Counted from the first letter of the stretch, positions 1 to 7,885 are shown. The stretch: DNA of 39,195 bases from an uncultured Prevotella sp. (GCA_900322035.1 ONYL01000033.1:1-39195); one strand, 5' to 3'. Notes: generated from the letters alone by a model not told the origin. A program made the numbers and translations.

Positions 1-57
1 TCTCAACCAGTGGGATAGCCGTCGAGCTTGCTCGTAAGGCTATCCCGCTGGTTGAGA
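1..57. repeat. Long near-perfect inverted repeat (hairpin)
   Basis: Arms at 1-20 and 38-57 are reverse complements except for one position (T against C). The 17-base spacer holds a second hairpin, CGAGC-TT-GCTCG at 23-34. There is no T-run after it, so it is not an obvious intrinsic terminator. It lies at the window edge, so what it belongs to cannot be seen. It could be the end of a mobile element or a transcript-end structure. Confidence 0.75.
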
Positions 58-368
58 CTCAGAGCTCCTCATGGAGCGTAAGCCTGTACATGATTTTCTG
101 CTTCGTATCATCTGGAGATGGCAAGGCAATATGAGTCAGGACAAAGACATTGACTGTCTGCCGGGCTGTTAAGGAGGAATATCATTCCATAATTCGTAAT
201 TGCGTCACCATCAATTGCTGGAATAAGCTTATAACTAACTGATAATCAATGATGACACTTCATCCAATCAAAGATGTGATGAAGTCAGGAGGAATTCAAC
301 CTTTTTTTTTGTTTGCTTTGTTTTCTTGCTCCGTCTATTGTGGCTAATGATCTCGACTCCCAAACGTC
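58..368. other. Non-coding stretch left of the tandem repeat
   Basis: No convincing gene. An open frame at 71-172 would encode 33 residues (ATG to TAA) but resembles nothing I recognise. A run of ten T residues lies near 301-310. Both sides are AT-rich intergenic-looking DNA. Confidence 0.5.
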
Positions 369-478
369 AGACAGCGGGGCGGCATTTGGGAGACAGCGGG
401 CCGGCATCTGGGAGACGACGGGGCGGCATTTGGGAGACAGCGGGGCGGCATTTAGGAGACGACGGGGCGGCATTTAGG
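369..478. repeat. 22-bp tandem repeat, five copies
   Basis: Five contiguous 22-bp units start at 369, 391, 413, 435 and 457. A partial sixth copy begins at 479. Each unit reads AGAC, then AG or GA, then CGGGGCGGC (CGGGCCGGC in unit 2), then ATTT or ATCT, then GGG or AGG. Differences sit at a few fixed columns. The unit length is not a multiple of three, so the repeat does not encode a constant peptide, and the open frames across it are likely spurious. There are no spacers, so it is not a CRISPR. Confidence 0.9.
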
Positions 479-663
479 AGACGGGATCATGAAACCGTCG
501 TTGAAAGACAAATGAGCGGTGTTTCTCGATGATGATGATGGTTTTTAGAACATTGAGCGGCGGTACATCTCACCTTTTTCTCAATTTATGGTTCCCAATT
601 GCCATGCGGAACAATAATCTTGGATCACGCATCAAGTAGAGCGCACATCCAAAATTGTGAATG
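479..663. other. Non-coding stretch between the tandem repeat and the terminator
   Basis: Nothing gene-like is seen. It holds a short GAT microsatellite near 528-540 and otherwise unremarkable intergenic sequence. Confidence 0.5.
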
Positions 664-702
664 AAAAAAAGTGCCGAAGACTATCGAAAGACTTCGGCAC
701 TT
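664..702 (-). terminator. Intrinsic terminator of the FMN_bind gene
   Basis: An 11-bp perfect stem (AAGTGCCGAAG at 669-679 with CTTCGGCACTT at 692-702) is followed, read on the minus strand, by a run of T residues (the A-run at 664-670). It lies about 55 bp past the stop of the minus-strand gene ending at 757. Confidence 0.85.
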
Positions 703-756
703 GGTATAATATGAAATGATAGGAGGCGACGATTTGTGTGATCGCTTCAATAGAGA

Positions 757-1152
757 TTATTTGTGCGCATTGTAGTATTTCAGCCCCTGCTCCACATTCT
801 GAATCAAAGCCTTGCTGGAATAGGTTGCTCCACTGACGGCATCGACCTTTGTGGAGAGTGCCTTCTTCACGCTTTTCCCTTCATAGTGTTTCAGTACAGC
901 TTTGGCCCGGTTGAAAAAGTCTGGGGTCTCATGGTTGGAAAGCGTCTCTATCTTGGCGATCTTATCCTTATGGATATATATCTTCACAGGTGTCGGACCA
1001 TTGAGCCCGCGCACTTTACGGGAGATCTGTGTCGTGTTGACAACGGTCTGTCCGTTGGCTTTCGTCATATTCTGGTCGGCAGGCATAAATCCAAAGACGG
1101 CACCAAGTATTACGGCACCCACGCAGGCAGCTAAAAATGTTCTGTTCTTCAT
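757..1152 (-). CDS. Exported single-domain FMN-binding (FMN_bind) protein
   Basis: Predicted 131-aa protein with an N-terminal hydrophobic export or anchor segment (about residues 6-23) followed by one FMN_bind domain. Near the C-terminus is DAVSGATYSS, with the core D-x-x-S-G-A-T at residues 104-110. In this family (RnfG, NqrC and related extracytoplasmic flavoproteins) ApbE attaches FMN covalently to the Thr of that motif, so T110 is the expected site. I chose the ATG at 1152 because it directly precedes the hydrophobic segment; the reading frame opens 24 codons earlier without signal-peptide character. The gene stands alone, with its own terminator downstream. No ApbE or Rnf/Nqr subunit is in the window, so its redox partner is unknown. 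A periplasmic electron-carrier role is inferred from the family. Confidence 0.85.
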   Translation of the reverse strand: MKNRTFLAACVGAVILGAVFGFMPADQNMTKANGQTVVNTTQISRKVRGLNGPTPVKIYIHKDKIAKIETLSNHETPDFFNRAKAVLKHYEGKSVKKALSTKVDAVSGATYSSKALIQNVEQGLKYYNAHK

Positions 1153-1376
1153 TGTCGTTTGTCTTTTATTTGTTTTATAGTAAGACGAACGCAGTGCCCG
1201 AAAGTTTATTTCGTCCCAAAACATTAACCAAAATTAGGATTCTCCTTCACAGTCATCAAGGCATCCTACAGCAGGAGAGGATATCCCCCACAAAAAGCCT
1301 ATAGGTACAACTCCTTTTGAAAAAGCCTTTTCGCATTTTGTGGTTAGAATGATCACCTGAATTCCAATATATTTCT

Positions 1377-1384
1377 TACCTTTG
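1377..1384 (+). promoter_or_regulatory. -7 box (TACCTTTG) for the CDF exporter operon
   Basis: Matches the Bacteroidetes TAnnTTTG consensus and lies about 30 bp before the ATG at 1414. No clear -33 TTTG at standard spacing was found. Confidence 0.65.
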
Positions 1385-1413
1385 CACGAAGATGTGAAAT
1401 ATAATATGAATAA

Positions 1414-2514
1414 ATGAGTAGAAATCAACAAATCATCCGCACCAGTGTAGTGGGTATCGCCGCCAACCTCTTCCTTGCTGCCTTCAAGGCCATGGCGGGG
1501 TGGGTAGCCGGTTCGGTGGCCATTATTATGGATGCAGTCAACAATCTGAGCGATGCCCTCTCTTCGGTCATCACCATTGTAGGCACCAAGCTGTCGGAGA
1601 AGCCCGCCGACCGCGAGCATCCCTTTGGCTACGGCCGCGTGGAATATTTCAGTGCCATCATCATCTCGGTGATCGTCCTCTCCACGGGTATCCTCTCGTT
1701 GGTGGAGAGCGTGAAGAAGATCTTCAATCCCACCCGTCCGTCCTACACCGCCATTACGCTGACGATCATCATCGTAGCCATTGTGGTGAAGCTTGTCCTC
1801 GGCTGGTATGTCAAGAAACAAGGAAAGCTGTTGAAGAGCAATGCCTTGGAGGCCAGCGGAGCTGACGCCACTTTTGACGCCGTGGTGACGCTCTCCACGC
1901 TTGTCTCCGCCGGTATCATGCTCTTCACGGGATTCAACCTCGATGGCATTCTCGGTTCGATTATCTCGCTCGTCATCATCAAGGCAGGCATAGAAATGAT
2001 CGGAGCTCCTGTGGGACAGTTGCTTGGCGAGAGTATTTCAAAGGACATGATGGTCAACATCAAGAGCGACGTGAAACAGTTTGCCGGTGTGCTCGGTGTC
2101 TACGACATTATCCTCAACTACTATGGTCCCAACGCTATCATCGGCTCACTCCATGTCAGTGTGCCCGAATCGATGACGGCCAGCCGCATCCACGGACTCA
2201 CCCGATCCATCACCAAACTGCTTTATGACAAATACCACGTCATCGTCACGGTGGGCATCTATGCCGTTTGTGACCACGGCAAGGAAAGCGAACTACAAAA
2301 AGGAGTGATGGCTTTCCTAAAAGACTATCCCCACATCGAGCAGGTGCATGGATATTTCTTTCTGGAGGAGAAGCACACGATCACCTTCGACGTGGTGCCC
2401 GACGACTCTATCCACGACGACAACGCTTTCCAATATCAGCTTCTTCAGGCCATCCGCAAGGTCTATCCCAACTATATTTTCAACATTGTCATTGATCATA
2501 TCTATTGCAAATAA
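1414..2514 (+). CDS. Cation diffusion facilitator (CDF) family metal exporter
   Basis: 366-aa inner-membrane protein of the CDF family. The N-terminal part has about six hydrophobic segments; the C-terminal part (about residues 215-366) is the soluble dimerisation domain. Metal-site signatures are D40-A-V-N-N-L-S-D47 in the second helix and D151-A-T-F-D155 in the fifth. Zinc exporters usually have His in the first position of the second motif. An Asn/Asp plus DxxxD set is more typical of manganese-type CDFs, so Mn(II) export is a reasonable inference but not proven. The conserved HPFGYGRVEY loop follows the second helix. It is followed three bases after its stop by an EamA permease, so the two are probably co-transcribed. 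Confidence 0.9.
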   Translation: MSRNQQIIRTSVVGIAANLFLAAFKAMAGWVAGSVAIIMDAVNNLSDALSSVITIVGTKLSEKPADREHPFGYGRVEYFSAIIISVIVLSTGILSLVESVKKIFNPTRPSYTAITLTIIIVAIVVKLVLGWYVKKQGKLLKSNALEASGADATFDAVVTLSTLVSAGIMLFTGFNLDGILGSIISLVIIKAGIEMIGAPVGQLLGESISKDMMVNIKSDVKQFAGVLGVYDIILNYYGPNAIIGSLHVSVPESMTASRIHGLTRSITKLLYDKYHVIVTVGIYAVCDHGKESELQKGVMAFLKDYPHIEQVHGYFFLEEKHTITFDVVPDDSIHDDNAFQYQLLQAIRKVYPNYIFNIVIDHIYCK

Positions 2515-2517
2515 ACC

Positions 2518-3450
2518 ATGACCAAGATACATATCACCACCTTTTCCACATCCATCTTCCAACGCCCACTGTGGGTGGCACTTTTTGCCCTCACAGCCGC
2601 CATAGCCTGGGGATTTGCCTATCCGCTCATCAAGTTAGGCTATGCTGAATTTGGAATAACACCCACGATGACGGGCAGCAAGATGCTCTTCGCCGGCGTG
2701 AGGTTCACCATTGCCGGGCTGTTGGTGTTAGGCATGGCACGTTCTACCCACAAGGATTTCCACGTGAGAAGTAACAGCGACTGGTGGTTCATCCTCCTGT
2801 TCTGCTTGGTCAACACCACCCTGCATTACACCTTTTTCTATATAGGACTCTCCCACAGCGAGGGTTCGCGCGCTGCCATCCTCAATTCGCTCAGCGTCTT
2901 CTCGGTGGTCATCATGGCGTGCATTTTCTTCAAGAGCGACCGCATGACACTGCGCAAAATCATAGGCTGCGTCATTGGTTTCGCCGGAATCCTGTCGCTC
3001 AACTTAGGAGGGGCCGACAGCGGAAGTTTCTCCTGGCTCGGTGACGGCATGATCATCCTCAACGCGCTCTGCGGTGCCACAGCCTCGCTGCTCACCCGCG
3101 GACTGGGCCGAAGGCTAAATGTATTCGTGGGCACGGGCTACAGTCTGGCGATTGGCGGGGCCATCCTCGTGGCCTGCGGTCTGCTCTTTGATGGCACACT
3201 GCCAACACTCACGGCGTTGGGACTGCTGTGGCTCTTTCTGCTCATCTGCATCAGCACCGTGGGTTTCACGCTTTATAACAAACTGCTCACCTGCAATCCC
3301 ATCGGCAAGGTGGCCATCTACAATTCGCTCATTCCCGTCGTTGGGGCCGTCAGCTCCTGTCTCTGCCTCCACGAGGCATTTTATTGGAAATATGTCTTGG
3401 CCGGAGCTTTGGCCACAGCAGGCATCTACATTATAAATAAGGGGAAGTAA
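2518..3450 (+). CDS. EamA/DMT-superfamily permease
   Basis: 310-aa polytopic membrane protein with the ten-helix two-repeat pattern of drug/metabolite transporters. The first repeat begins with AIAWGFAYPLIKLG after a short hydrophilic tail, and the second repeat begins near residue 175 (GDGMIILNALCGATASLLTRGLG). The family exports amino acids, metabolites or drugs; the substrate cannot be read from sequence. The ATG lies three bases after the stop of the upstream CDF exporter, which suggests a two-gene operon. It converges on the minus-strand YbjQ-family gene, and no T-tailed hairpin is visible in the 53-bp gap. Confidence 0.85.
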   Translation: MTKIHITTFSTSIFQRPLWVALFALTAAIAWGFAYPLIKLGYAEFGITPTMTGSKMLFAGVRFTIAGLLVLGMARSTHKDFHVRSNSDWWFILLFCLVNTTLHYTFFYIGLSHSEGSRAAILNSLSVFSVVIMACIFFKSDRMTLRKIIGCVIGFAGILSLNLGGADSGSFSWLGDGMIILNALCGATASLLTRGLGRRLNVFVGTGYSLAIGGAILVACGLLFDGTLPTLTALGLLWLFLLICISTVGFTLYNKLLTCNPIGKVAIYNSLIPVVGAVSSCLCLHEAFYWKYVLAGALATAGIYIINKGK

Positions 3451-3503
3451 CGACGGGGCCGCAGCATGTAGGTGAAATAGCGCCGGGGTGACTCACACTA
3501 CGT

Positions 3504-3821
3504 TTATATCACGACTGCCGTCCCGCTCACTGCCACCATGAGCATGGAACCACTCTGTCCTACGGTCTCGTAGTCAATATCAATACCAACGACAGCATTG
3601 GCTCCCATACTGGCCGCACGCTGTTCCATCTCGGCCAAGGCGGTGTCCTTGGCCTCACGCAGCACTTTCTCGTAGCTTCCCGACCGGCCGCCGATAATAT
3701 CGCGGATGCCGGCAAAAAGATCTTTCATGAAGTTGGCGCCGATAATAGTCTCGCCGGTCACGATGCCTTTATACTCTCTGATGGGTTGACCTTCTATGGT
3801 CGGTGTGGTTGTCAATAGCAT
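3504..3821 (-). CDS. YbjQ/UPF0145 family protein
   Basis: 105-aa protein matching the YbjQ (UPF0145) family across its full length: [14 protein letters not shown] at the start, the central [29 protein letters not shown] block, then [22 protein letters not shown] and a hydrophobic C-terminal strand. The family is small, probably oligomeric and cytoplasmic, and has no firmly established function despite the 'heavy-metal-binding' label in databases. A -7 box lies 20 bp upstream of the ATG, so its leader is very short. It is a single-gene unit converging on the EamA permease gene. Confidence 0.9.
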   Translation of the reverse strand: MLLTTTPTIEGQPIREYKGIVTGETIIGANFMKDLFAGIRDIIGGRSGSYEKVLREAKDTALAEMEQRAASMGANAVVGIDIDYETVGQSGSMLMVAVSGTAVVI

Positions 3822-3840
3822 AGTCTTTGAGTTTTTGTTG

Positions 3841-3848
3841 CAAAGATA
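3841..3848 (-). promoter_or_regulatory. -7 box (TATCTTTG) for the YbjQ-family gene
   Basis: Read on the minus strand it is TATCTTTG, a match to TAnnTTTG, 20 bp upstream of the start codon at 3821. Confidence 0.65.
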
Positions 3849-3964
3849 GCGTTTTTTATGTATACTCCAAAACTAATAGAGAAAAAAACAAAGTCGACTC
3901 CACACACGACCGCCTTCCTTGGACCTGCACGCCATGCCGGGCTCTGTACTCCGCCCTACGCCAA

Positions 3965-4002
3965 ACAGGGATGGTGTCTGAACATTCAGGCTCCATCCCT
4001 GT
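3965..4002 (-). terminator. Hairpin downstream of the cupin gene, possible terminator
   Basis: Ten-bp perfect arms ACAGGGATGG (3965-3974) and CCATCCCTGT (3993-4002) enclose a second small inverted repeat, CTGAA-CA-TTCAG. Read on the minus strand it is followed by only TTTGG, so termination would be weak. It lies about 60 bp past the cupin stop codon. Confidence 0.5.
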
Positions 4003-4061
4003 ATTCACGTAGATCACTTGAATTCTGGACTTACTTTCAGAGTTGTCTATCAGTAGACACG

Positions 4062-4382
4062 TTAGCCTCTGATCATCGTGATGATCATCTTGAACGGCTT
4101 TGCGGCGCTCACGCTGTGGCGGGCTCCGTTGGGGATGACGAAGGCTTCACCGGCCTTGACCACATTTACTTTCCCCTCCACACTCAGTTCCATTTCACCT
4201 TCAACCACTTGCAGGAGCGCATCGAAGGGGGCCGTGTGCTCGCTCAGCTGCTGACCGGCATCAAAGCTGAACAGTGTGACGCTGCCGGCATCGTTGTGGA
4301 TCAGTTCTTTGCTCACCACTCCTCCTTCAGCGTAATCAATCATATGGGCTACATCAAACACCCTACCTTTTTCGAATTTCAT
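4062..4382 (-). CDS. Small single-domain cupin protein
   Basis: 106-aa protein with one cupin_2 barrel. Motif 1 is seen around G-Q-Q-L-S-E-H-T-A-P-F-D-A-L-L-Q-V-V-E-G-E-M-E (about residues 43-65) and motif 2 around G-E-A-F-V-I-P-N-G-A-R-H-S-V (about residues 77-90). Both candidate metal-ligand histidines are present. Proteins of this size are metal-binding isomerase, dioxygenase or sensor-like cupins; nothing fixes the reaction here. The start has a good AGGAGA ribosome site about 8 bases upstream on the minus strand. A small hairpin (GTCTA-TCAG-TAGAC, 4045-4058) lies just past the stop. It is divergent from the hemerythrin/PAS gene, with 400 bp of non-coding DNA between them. Confidence 0.85.
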   Translation of the reverse strand: MKFEKGRVFDVAHMIDYAEGGVVSKELIHNDAGSVTLFSFDAGQQLSEHTAPFDALLQVVEGEMELSVEGKVNVVKAGEAFVIPNGARHSVSAAKPFKMIITMIRG

Positions 4383-4783
4383 ATTAAATATCTCCTATTT
4401 TTTTATTACACGTTCACTATAGTTGCTGCAAAAACAATGCCACATTTTACAGCAAACAGCTGGGAAAACACCTAAAAGTTTCTTGATGCGATTTGGAAAA
4501 GGCTTATCTGTGGTTGCTGACCTCTCAAGGTTCACAAAAACCAAGGCCTCTGATAACCGGTATAGGATTCAAACAATTACATGGAGCAAATCGTACATAT
4601 ATATGTAGTATAGGAAGCCTCATCCAACTCCTATCACCTACTGCAATCACTCCTAACTGGAAAAAATTTCCCTCTGGCAGCAAGAATAACATTTGTGGCC
4701 ATAAAAGATATAGGGGCCGATAAAAAAAACGTGTGGCATTAAAATTGTGGCAGTTCAGTTAGAATCAAGACATAAAAAAGATA
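4383..4783. other. Non-coding region between divergent genes
   Basis: About 400 bp separating the cupin gene (minus) and the hemerythrin/PAS gene (plus). Short open frames exist but show no recognisable protein character. The right third carries three TGTGGC words (near 4694, 4734 and 4748). No clear TAnnTTTG box for either gene was identified. Confidence 0.5.
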
Positions 4784-6289
4784 ATGGAAAAGAAAATAGA
4801 CCTCTCGCAAACGGTATTCCAGCTTACGCAGGCTTACCCAGAACTGATCGAAATCCTTGCAGCTCTCGGCTTCTCTGAGATTCAAAAGAAGGCCGTGAGA
4901 CTCTCCGTGGGCAAACTTATGACGCTCCCCAAGGGCTGTGCCATGAAGGGAATAGCTCTCGACAACGTGGTGAAGACTTTGCAAGACCATGGCTTTGAGG
5001 TTGTGGGCGACGAAACTCCAACGGCAGAGAATTCTCCCAAGGCCCAGCCGGAGACTTCTACTGATGAGGCTACTCAAAAGATAAAATCTCTCCTCAAACG
5101 GCTCAACGATGGAGAAACACTGGAAAGCGTGCGTGCCGACTTTGTGAAAGACTTCAGCGGTGTGCCGGCCACTGAAATCATGAAGGCCGAGCAGGAACTC
5201 ATCGGTGAGGGACAAGCGGTGAAAGAGGTGAAGAAGCTATGCGATGTACACTCAGCCCTCTTTCACAGCCGCCCCGACAACGGCTTCCACCACGGCCTGC
5301 ACCACGACCAGGAGACCATGATGGTGGGCCAGGCTGCCGAGAACAAGGACAAGACGAATCAACTGCGGGCTGTCGACGGCCATCCTTTGCAGACTTTCTA
5401 CCGTGAAAACGAGGCTATCGTGAAAGCCCTCGACAAGGTGGAGGAAGACCTGAAGAATCAGGGCGACGTTGTCGCCAGCCTTCGCGCAGCAGCAGGGCTT
5501 GTCATTCACTATGCCAAGAAGGGTGACTTGATCTATCCGTTGCTCAACACGAAATACGGCATCTACGGGCCTTCGCAGGTGATGTGGACCATCGACGATG
5601 AGATTCGCGCGGAAATATCCACGCTCCTCAAACAGGCAGACAACCCCGACGATGACTGGCAGAGACGGGCCGGAACGGTTGTGGAGCGTGCCAGGGAGAT
5701 GACGTTCAAGGAAAACCGTATTCTCTTCCCTGTGTGTGCCGCAAACCTCAGCGACGACGACTGGCGGCAGATCTATGTGGACAACAAGGCCTATGATGTT
5801 TGTCTCGGCGTGGCACCCCAGCCTTGGCAGAGCGGTGAGGGTCTGCTCGAAGAGCAAAAGCAGTGCAACTGTCAGCAGGAAACAAATGTTACGGGGGAAC
5901 TGAGGGTCAACATGCCTGGTGGCACACTCACCCTGAGCCAGCTCACAGCCTTGCTCGACACGCTTCCATTAGAGGTGACATTCGTGGATGCCGACAATAT
6001 CAACCGCTACTTCAACCAACCGTTTGCGCCGAAAGCTTTCAAACGTCCGTTGGCAGCGCTTGGTCGCGAGGTGTTCTCATGCCATCCGCCGAAGATAGAA
6101 CCGATGGTGAGGGCGATCATTCAGGAACTGCGCGAAGGCAAGCGCGACAGTGTGCCGGTGTGGATGGAAAAGAACGGACGGGCCACACTGGTGACCTATC
6201 GGGCTGTGCGCGATGCTGAAGGCCGCTACGTCGGTACGATGGAAACCGTGCAGGACATGGAAGAAGCCCGCCGGCATTTCTCGCGCTGA
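4784..6289 (+). CDS. DUF1858-DUF438-hemerythrin-PAS protein
   Basis: 501-aa soluble cytoplasmic protein with four regions. Residues 1-70 are a DUF1858 domain (LSQTVFQLTQAYPELIEILAALGF). Residues 95-160 are DUF438. Residues about 198-335 are a hemerythrin-like (HHE) di-iron bundle, with candidate ligands H200, H242 and the E309-N-R-I-L-F-P segment. Residues about 395-495 are a PAS-like domain with CHPPKIEPMV and a terminal GTMETVQDMEEAR. This is the standard architecture of anaerobe DUF438 proteins, thought to sense or handle O2, NO or other redox signals; the exact activity is not established. The N-terminal DUF1858 is itself frequently found in redox proteins. It converges on a Crp/Fnr gene only 8 bp away, which suggests, but does not prove, a shared stress role. 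Confidence 0.9.
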   Translation: MEKKIDLSQTVFQLTQAYPELIEILAALGFSEIQKKAVRLSVGKLMTLPKGCAMKGIALDNVVKTLQDHGFEVVGDETPTAENSPKAQPETSTDEATQKIKSLLKRLNDGETLESVRADFVKDFSGVPATEIMKAEQELIGEGQAVKEVKKLCDVHSALFHSRPDNGFHHGLHHDQETMMVGQAAENKDKTNQLRAVDGHPLQTFYRENEAIVKALDKVEEDLKNQGDVVASLRAAAGLVIHYAKKGDLIYPLLNTKYGIYGPSQVMWTIDDEIRAEISTLLKQADNPDDDWQRRAGTVVERAREMTFKENRILFPVCAANLSDDDWRQIYVDNKAYDVCLGVAPQPWQSGEGLLEEQKQCNCQQETNVTGELRVNMPGGTLTLSQLTALLDTLPLEVTFVDADNINRYFNQPFAPKAFKRPLAALGREVFSCHPPKIEPMVRAIIQELREGKRDSVPVWMEKNGRATLVTYRAVRDAEGRYVGTMETVQDMEEARRHFSR

Positions 6290-6297
6290 GCCGTGGC

Positions 6298-6972
6298 TCA
6301 TTGCATCTTGCCGCGGTCTACAATGGTGATCTGCCGGTCGTATACACGGATGGCACCGGCTTTCTGAAAGTCGGAGAGCACCCGCAACAGCGAGAACTTC
6401 TGAATGCCGAACGAGTCGGCTATCTGTTGGCGTGAGCGGCTGAGCGTGATGGTGTCGGACCCCTGCTCGGCCGCCATCTCCGTCAGCAACCATGCCACCT
6501 TCTCACGCACGGTGAAAAGACTGAGCACCCGCAGTCGCTTGGTGAGGAAGGCATTGATGTTGGACAGCACACGGATGAAGTTCTCCGTGAGTTGCCAGTT
6601 GCTGCGGAGCAGTTTCTCAAAGGTTTCATTGCTCATGCGCAGGATGTTCACCTCTCCCTCTGTCTCTACGCTGACGGGAAAGGTTTTGTCCTTGGCAAAG
6701 AGAAAAGCCGGAGCGATAAGGTTGCCCGCCCTCAGACGGCTTACCTCTACCAGTTTGCCGGAAAGTGAGGCCATACGGCATACGAGCACACCGCTTACTA
6801 CGATATCGGCATTGCGGCAAGGCATTCCTGTCAAAGCATAGATATCATAGGGTTCATATCTGACCAGTTTACAGTCAGCCCCCGACAAGGCGATTTCTAT
6901 CTCAACATTGTTCATGCCGGCAAACAGTGGGCAGCGTTGAAGCGACTCAAGGGTTTCAGTGGTCATTCTCAT
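6298..6972 (-). CDS. Crp/Fnr-family transcriptional regulator
   Basis: 224-aa regulator with an N-terminal cyclic-nucleotide-binding-type barrel (about residues 10-125), a long dimerisation helix (about 125-150) and a C-terminal winged helix-turn-helix (LSRSRQQIADSFGIQKFSLLRVLSDFQKAGAI). There is no N-terminal Fe-S cysteine cluster of the FNR type: the Cys residues at 14, 33 and 52 are not in that pattern. The APAFLFAKDKTFPVSV segment resembles the Bacteroidales subgroup that includes HcpR-like nitrosative-stress regulators; that placement is an inference. A second ATG two codons in (6966) is an alternative start. The -7 box at 7104-7111 gives a leader of about 125 nt. The neighbouring hemerythrin/PAS and methionine-sulfoxide reductase genes fit a redox regulon. 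Confidence 0.88.
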   Translation of the reverse strand: MRMTTETLESLQRCPLFAGMNNVEIEIALSGADCKLVRYEPYDIYALTGMPCRNADIVVSGVLVCRMASLSGKLVEVSRLRAGNLIAPAFLFAKDKTFPVSVETEGEVNILRMSNETFEKLLRSNWQLTENFIRVLSNINAFLTKRLRVLSLFTVREKVAWLLTEMAAEQGSDTITLSRSRQQIADSFGIQKFSLLRVLSDFQKAGAIRVYDRQITIVDRGKMQ

Positions 6973-7103
6973 CTTTCTTTCTTTACTTTCGTTTGATGGG
7001 CATCCACACGGTAACCCTGCTCAGAGGTTCCTTGCTGGTAGCGAAATCACGTCCGCAAGCTGTCACCGCTCTTCTGCCTCATTCTGTTTTATTGTTTTAA
7101 ATG

Positions 7104-7111
7104 CAAACTTA
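7104..7111 (-). promoter_or_regulatory. -7 box (TAAGTTTG) for the Crp/Fnr gene
   Basis: TAAGTTTG on the minus strand matches TAnnTTTG, 132 bp upstream of the start codon. Confidence 0.6.
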
Positions 7112-7281
7112 CGCATTATTTTTATAATTCACGACAAAAGACCAAATATTATAGACCGACACATGACAAAATAGATGTAAGGAGAAGAAAATGCAATTAC
7201 ATAACAAGCTCCGATTCAGACAAAATGGTAAAGCATTCCGCAAAAAACGTGTCGTTGTGTGAGAATGACAACAAAAAGTTG

Positions 7282-7289
7282 TAACTTTG
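7282..7289 (+). promoter_or_regulatory. -7 box (TAACTTTG) for msrC
   Basis: Matches TAnnTTTG, 43 bp upstream of the ATG. A TTG at 7255-7257 is a possible -33 element, though slightly far. Confidence 0.65.
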
Positions 7290-7332
7290 CCGTGCGGAGC
7301 ATATCTTCCGCGTTACCAACAAAACGAAAGCG

Positions 7333-7791
7333 ATGGACAAAAATAAGATTTATCAGCAATTGGCACTCCAGGCAAAGAGCCTTACCGACGGCGTGGACAA
7401 CGCTGTAGGAGCATTGGGCAATGTCGCCGCGCTGCTCAAGGAGGAGCTTCCCTATTTCTATTGGGTCGGTTTTTATGTTGTCAGGGACAACCGCTTACAG
7501 TTGGGGCCTTTTCAAGGGCCCGTGGCCTGCTATAGCATAGAGAAGGGAAAAGGCGTGTGTGGCAAGGCATGGGAAGAGGCAAAGACGCTCATAGTGCCCG
7601 ATGTGCATCAGTTTCCCGGACATATAGCCTGCTCATCGCGTTCTAATTCCGAGATTGTCGTCCCCGTCTGCAATGATAAAGGAGAGGTTGCAGCCGTAAT
7701 AGATGTCGACAGCGAAGAGTTTTCGGCCTTCGACACGCAAGACCGGCTGGGGTTGGAGGAGATTGCACGAATCGTGGCACCTTTCTTATAG
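7333..7791 (+). CDS. msrC: Free methionine-(R)-sulfoxide reductase (GAF domain, fRMsr)
   Basis: 152-aa cytoplasmic protein made of a single GAF domain. Cysteines at residues 66, 76 and 100 have spacings of 10 and 24, exactly those of the three redox cysteines of E. coli fRMsr (84, 94 and 118). The surrounding signatures YFYWVGFYVV, GKGVCGKAW and IACSSRSNSEIVVPV are typical of the family. The enzyme reduces free methionine-R-sulfoxide, with the last Cys as nucleophile and thioredoxin as reductant. Its own -7 box is visible. It lies beside a Crp/Fnr regulator and a hemerythrin-type sensor, consistent with oxidative-stress defence. Confidence 0.93.
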   Translation: MDKNKIYQQLALQAKSLTDGVDNAVGALGNVAALLKEELPYFYWVGFYVVRDNRLQLGPFQGPVACYSIEKGKGVCGKAWEEAKTLIVPDVHQFPGHIACSSRSNSEIVVPVCNDKGEVAAVIDVDSEEFSAFDTQDRLGLEEIARIVAPFL

Positions 7792-7885
7792 AGCCTACAT
7801 TCCATTAACATATCTACACCACAGAAGTTGCCACCATCCGGCGTGGAACGGCTTGCGACGCACCCCTTCTGCTCACATAATGGAT

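Larger units (their letters stand above)
6973..7332. other. Divergent promoter region, Crp/Fnr and msrC
   Basis: A 360-bp gap holding a minus-strand -7 box at 7104-7111 and a plus-strand -7 box at 7282-7289. An inverted repeat GTTGT-N9-ACAAC (7254-7258 and 7268-7272) lies just upstream of the msrC -7 box, followed by a third GTTGT at 7278. It is a candidate operator, with no direct evidence for which protein binds it. Confidence 0.5.

Noticed and set aside
1-57. Integron attC site
   Set aside because: The arms end in CTCAAC and GTTGAG, close to the attC core, but the outermost bases do not fit the consensus, the stem is too perfect, and no integrase or cassette genes are visible.
369-478. 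CRISPR array
   Set aside because: Units are directly abutting without unique spacers, and no cas genes are present.
285-532. Proteins encoded across the 22-bp repeat on either strand
   Set aside because: The frames are open only because the repeat is GC-rich. The translations are low-complexity, and the 22-bp period is not a multiple of three.
4423-4723. Small plus-strand open frames upstream of the hemerythrin/PAS gene
   Set aside because: No recognisable domain, no ribosome site or -7 box in place, and the two frames overlap each other.
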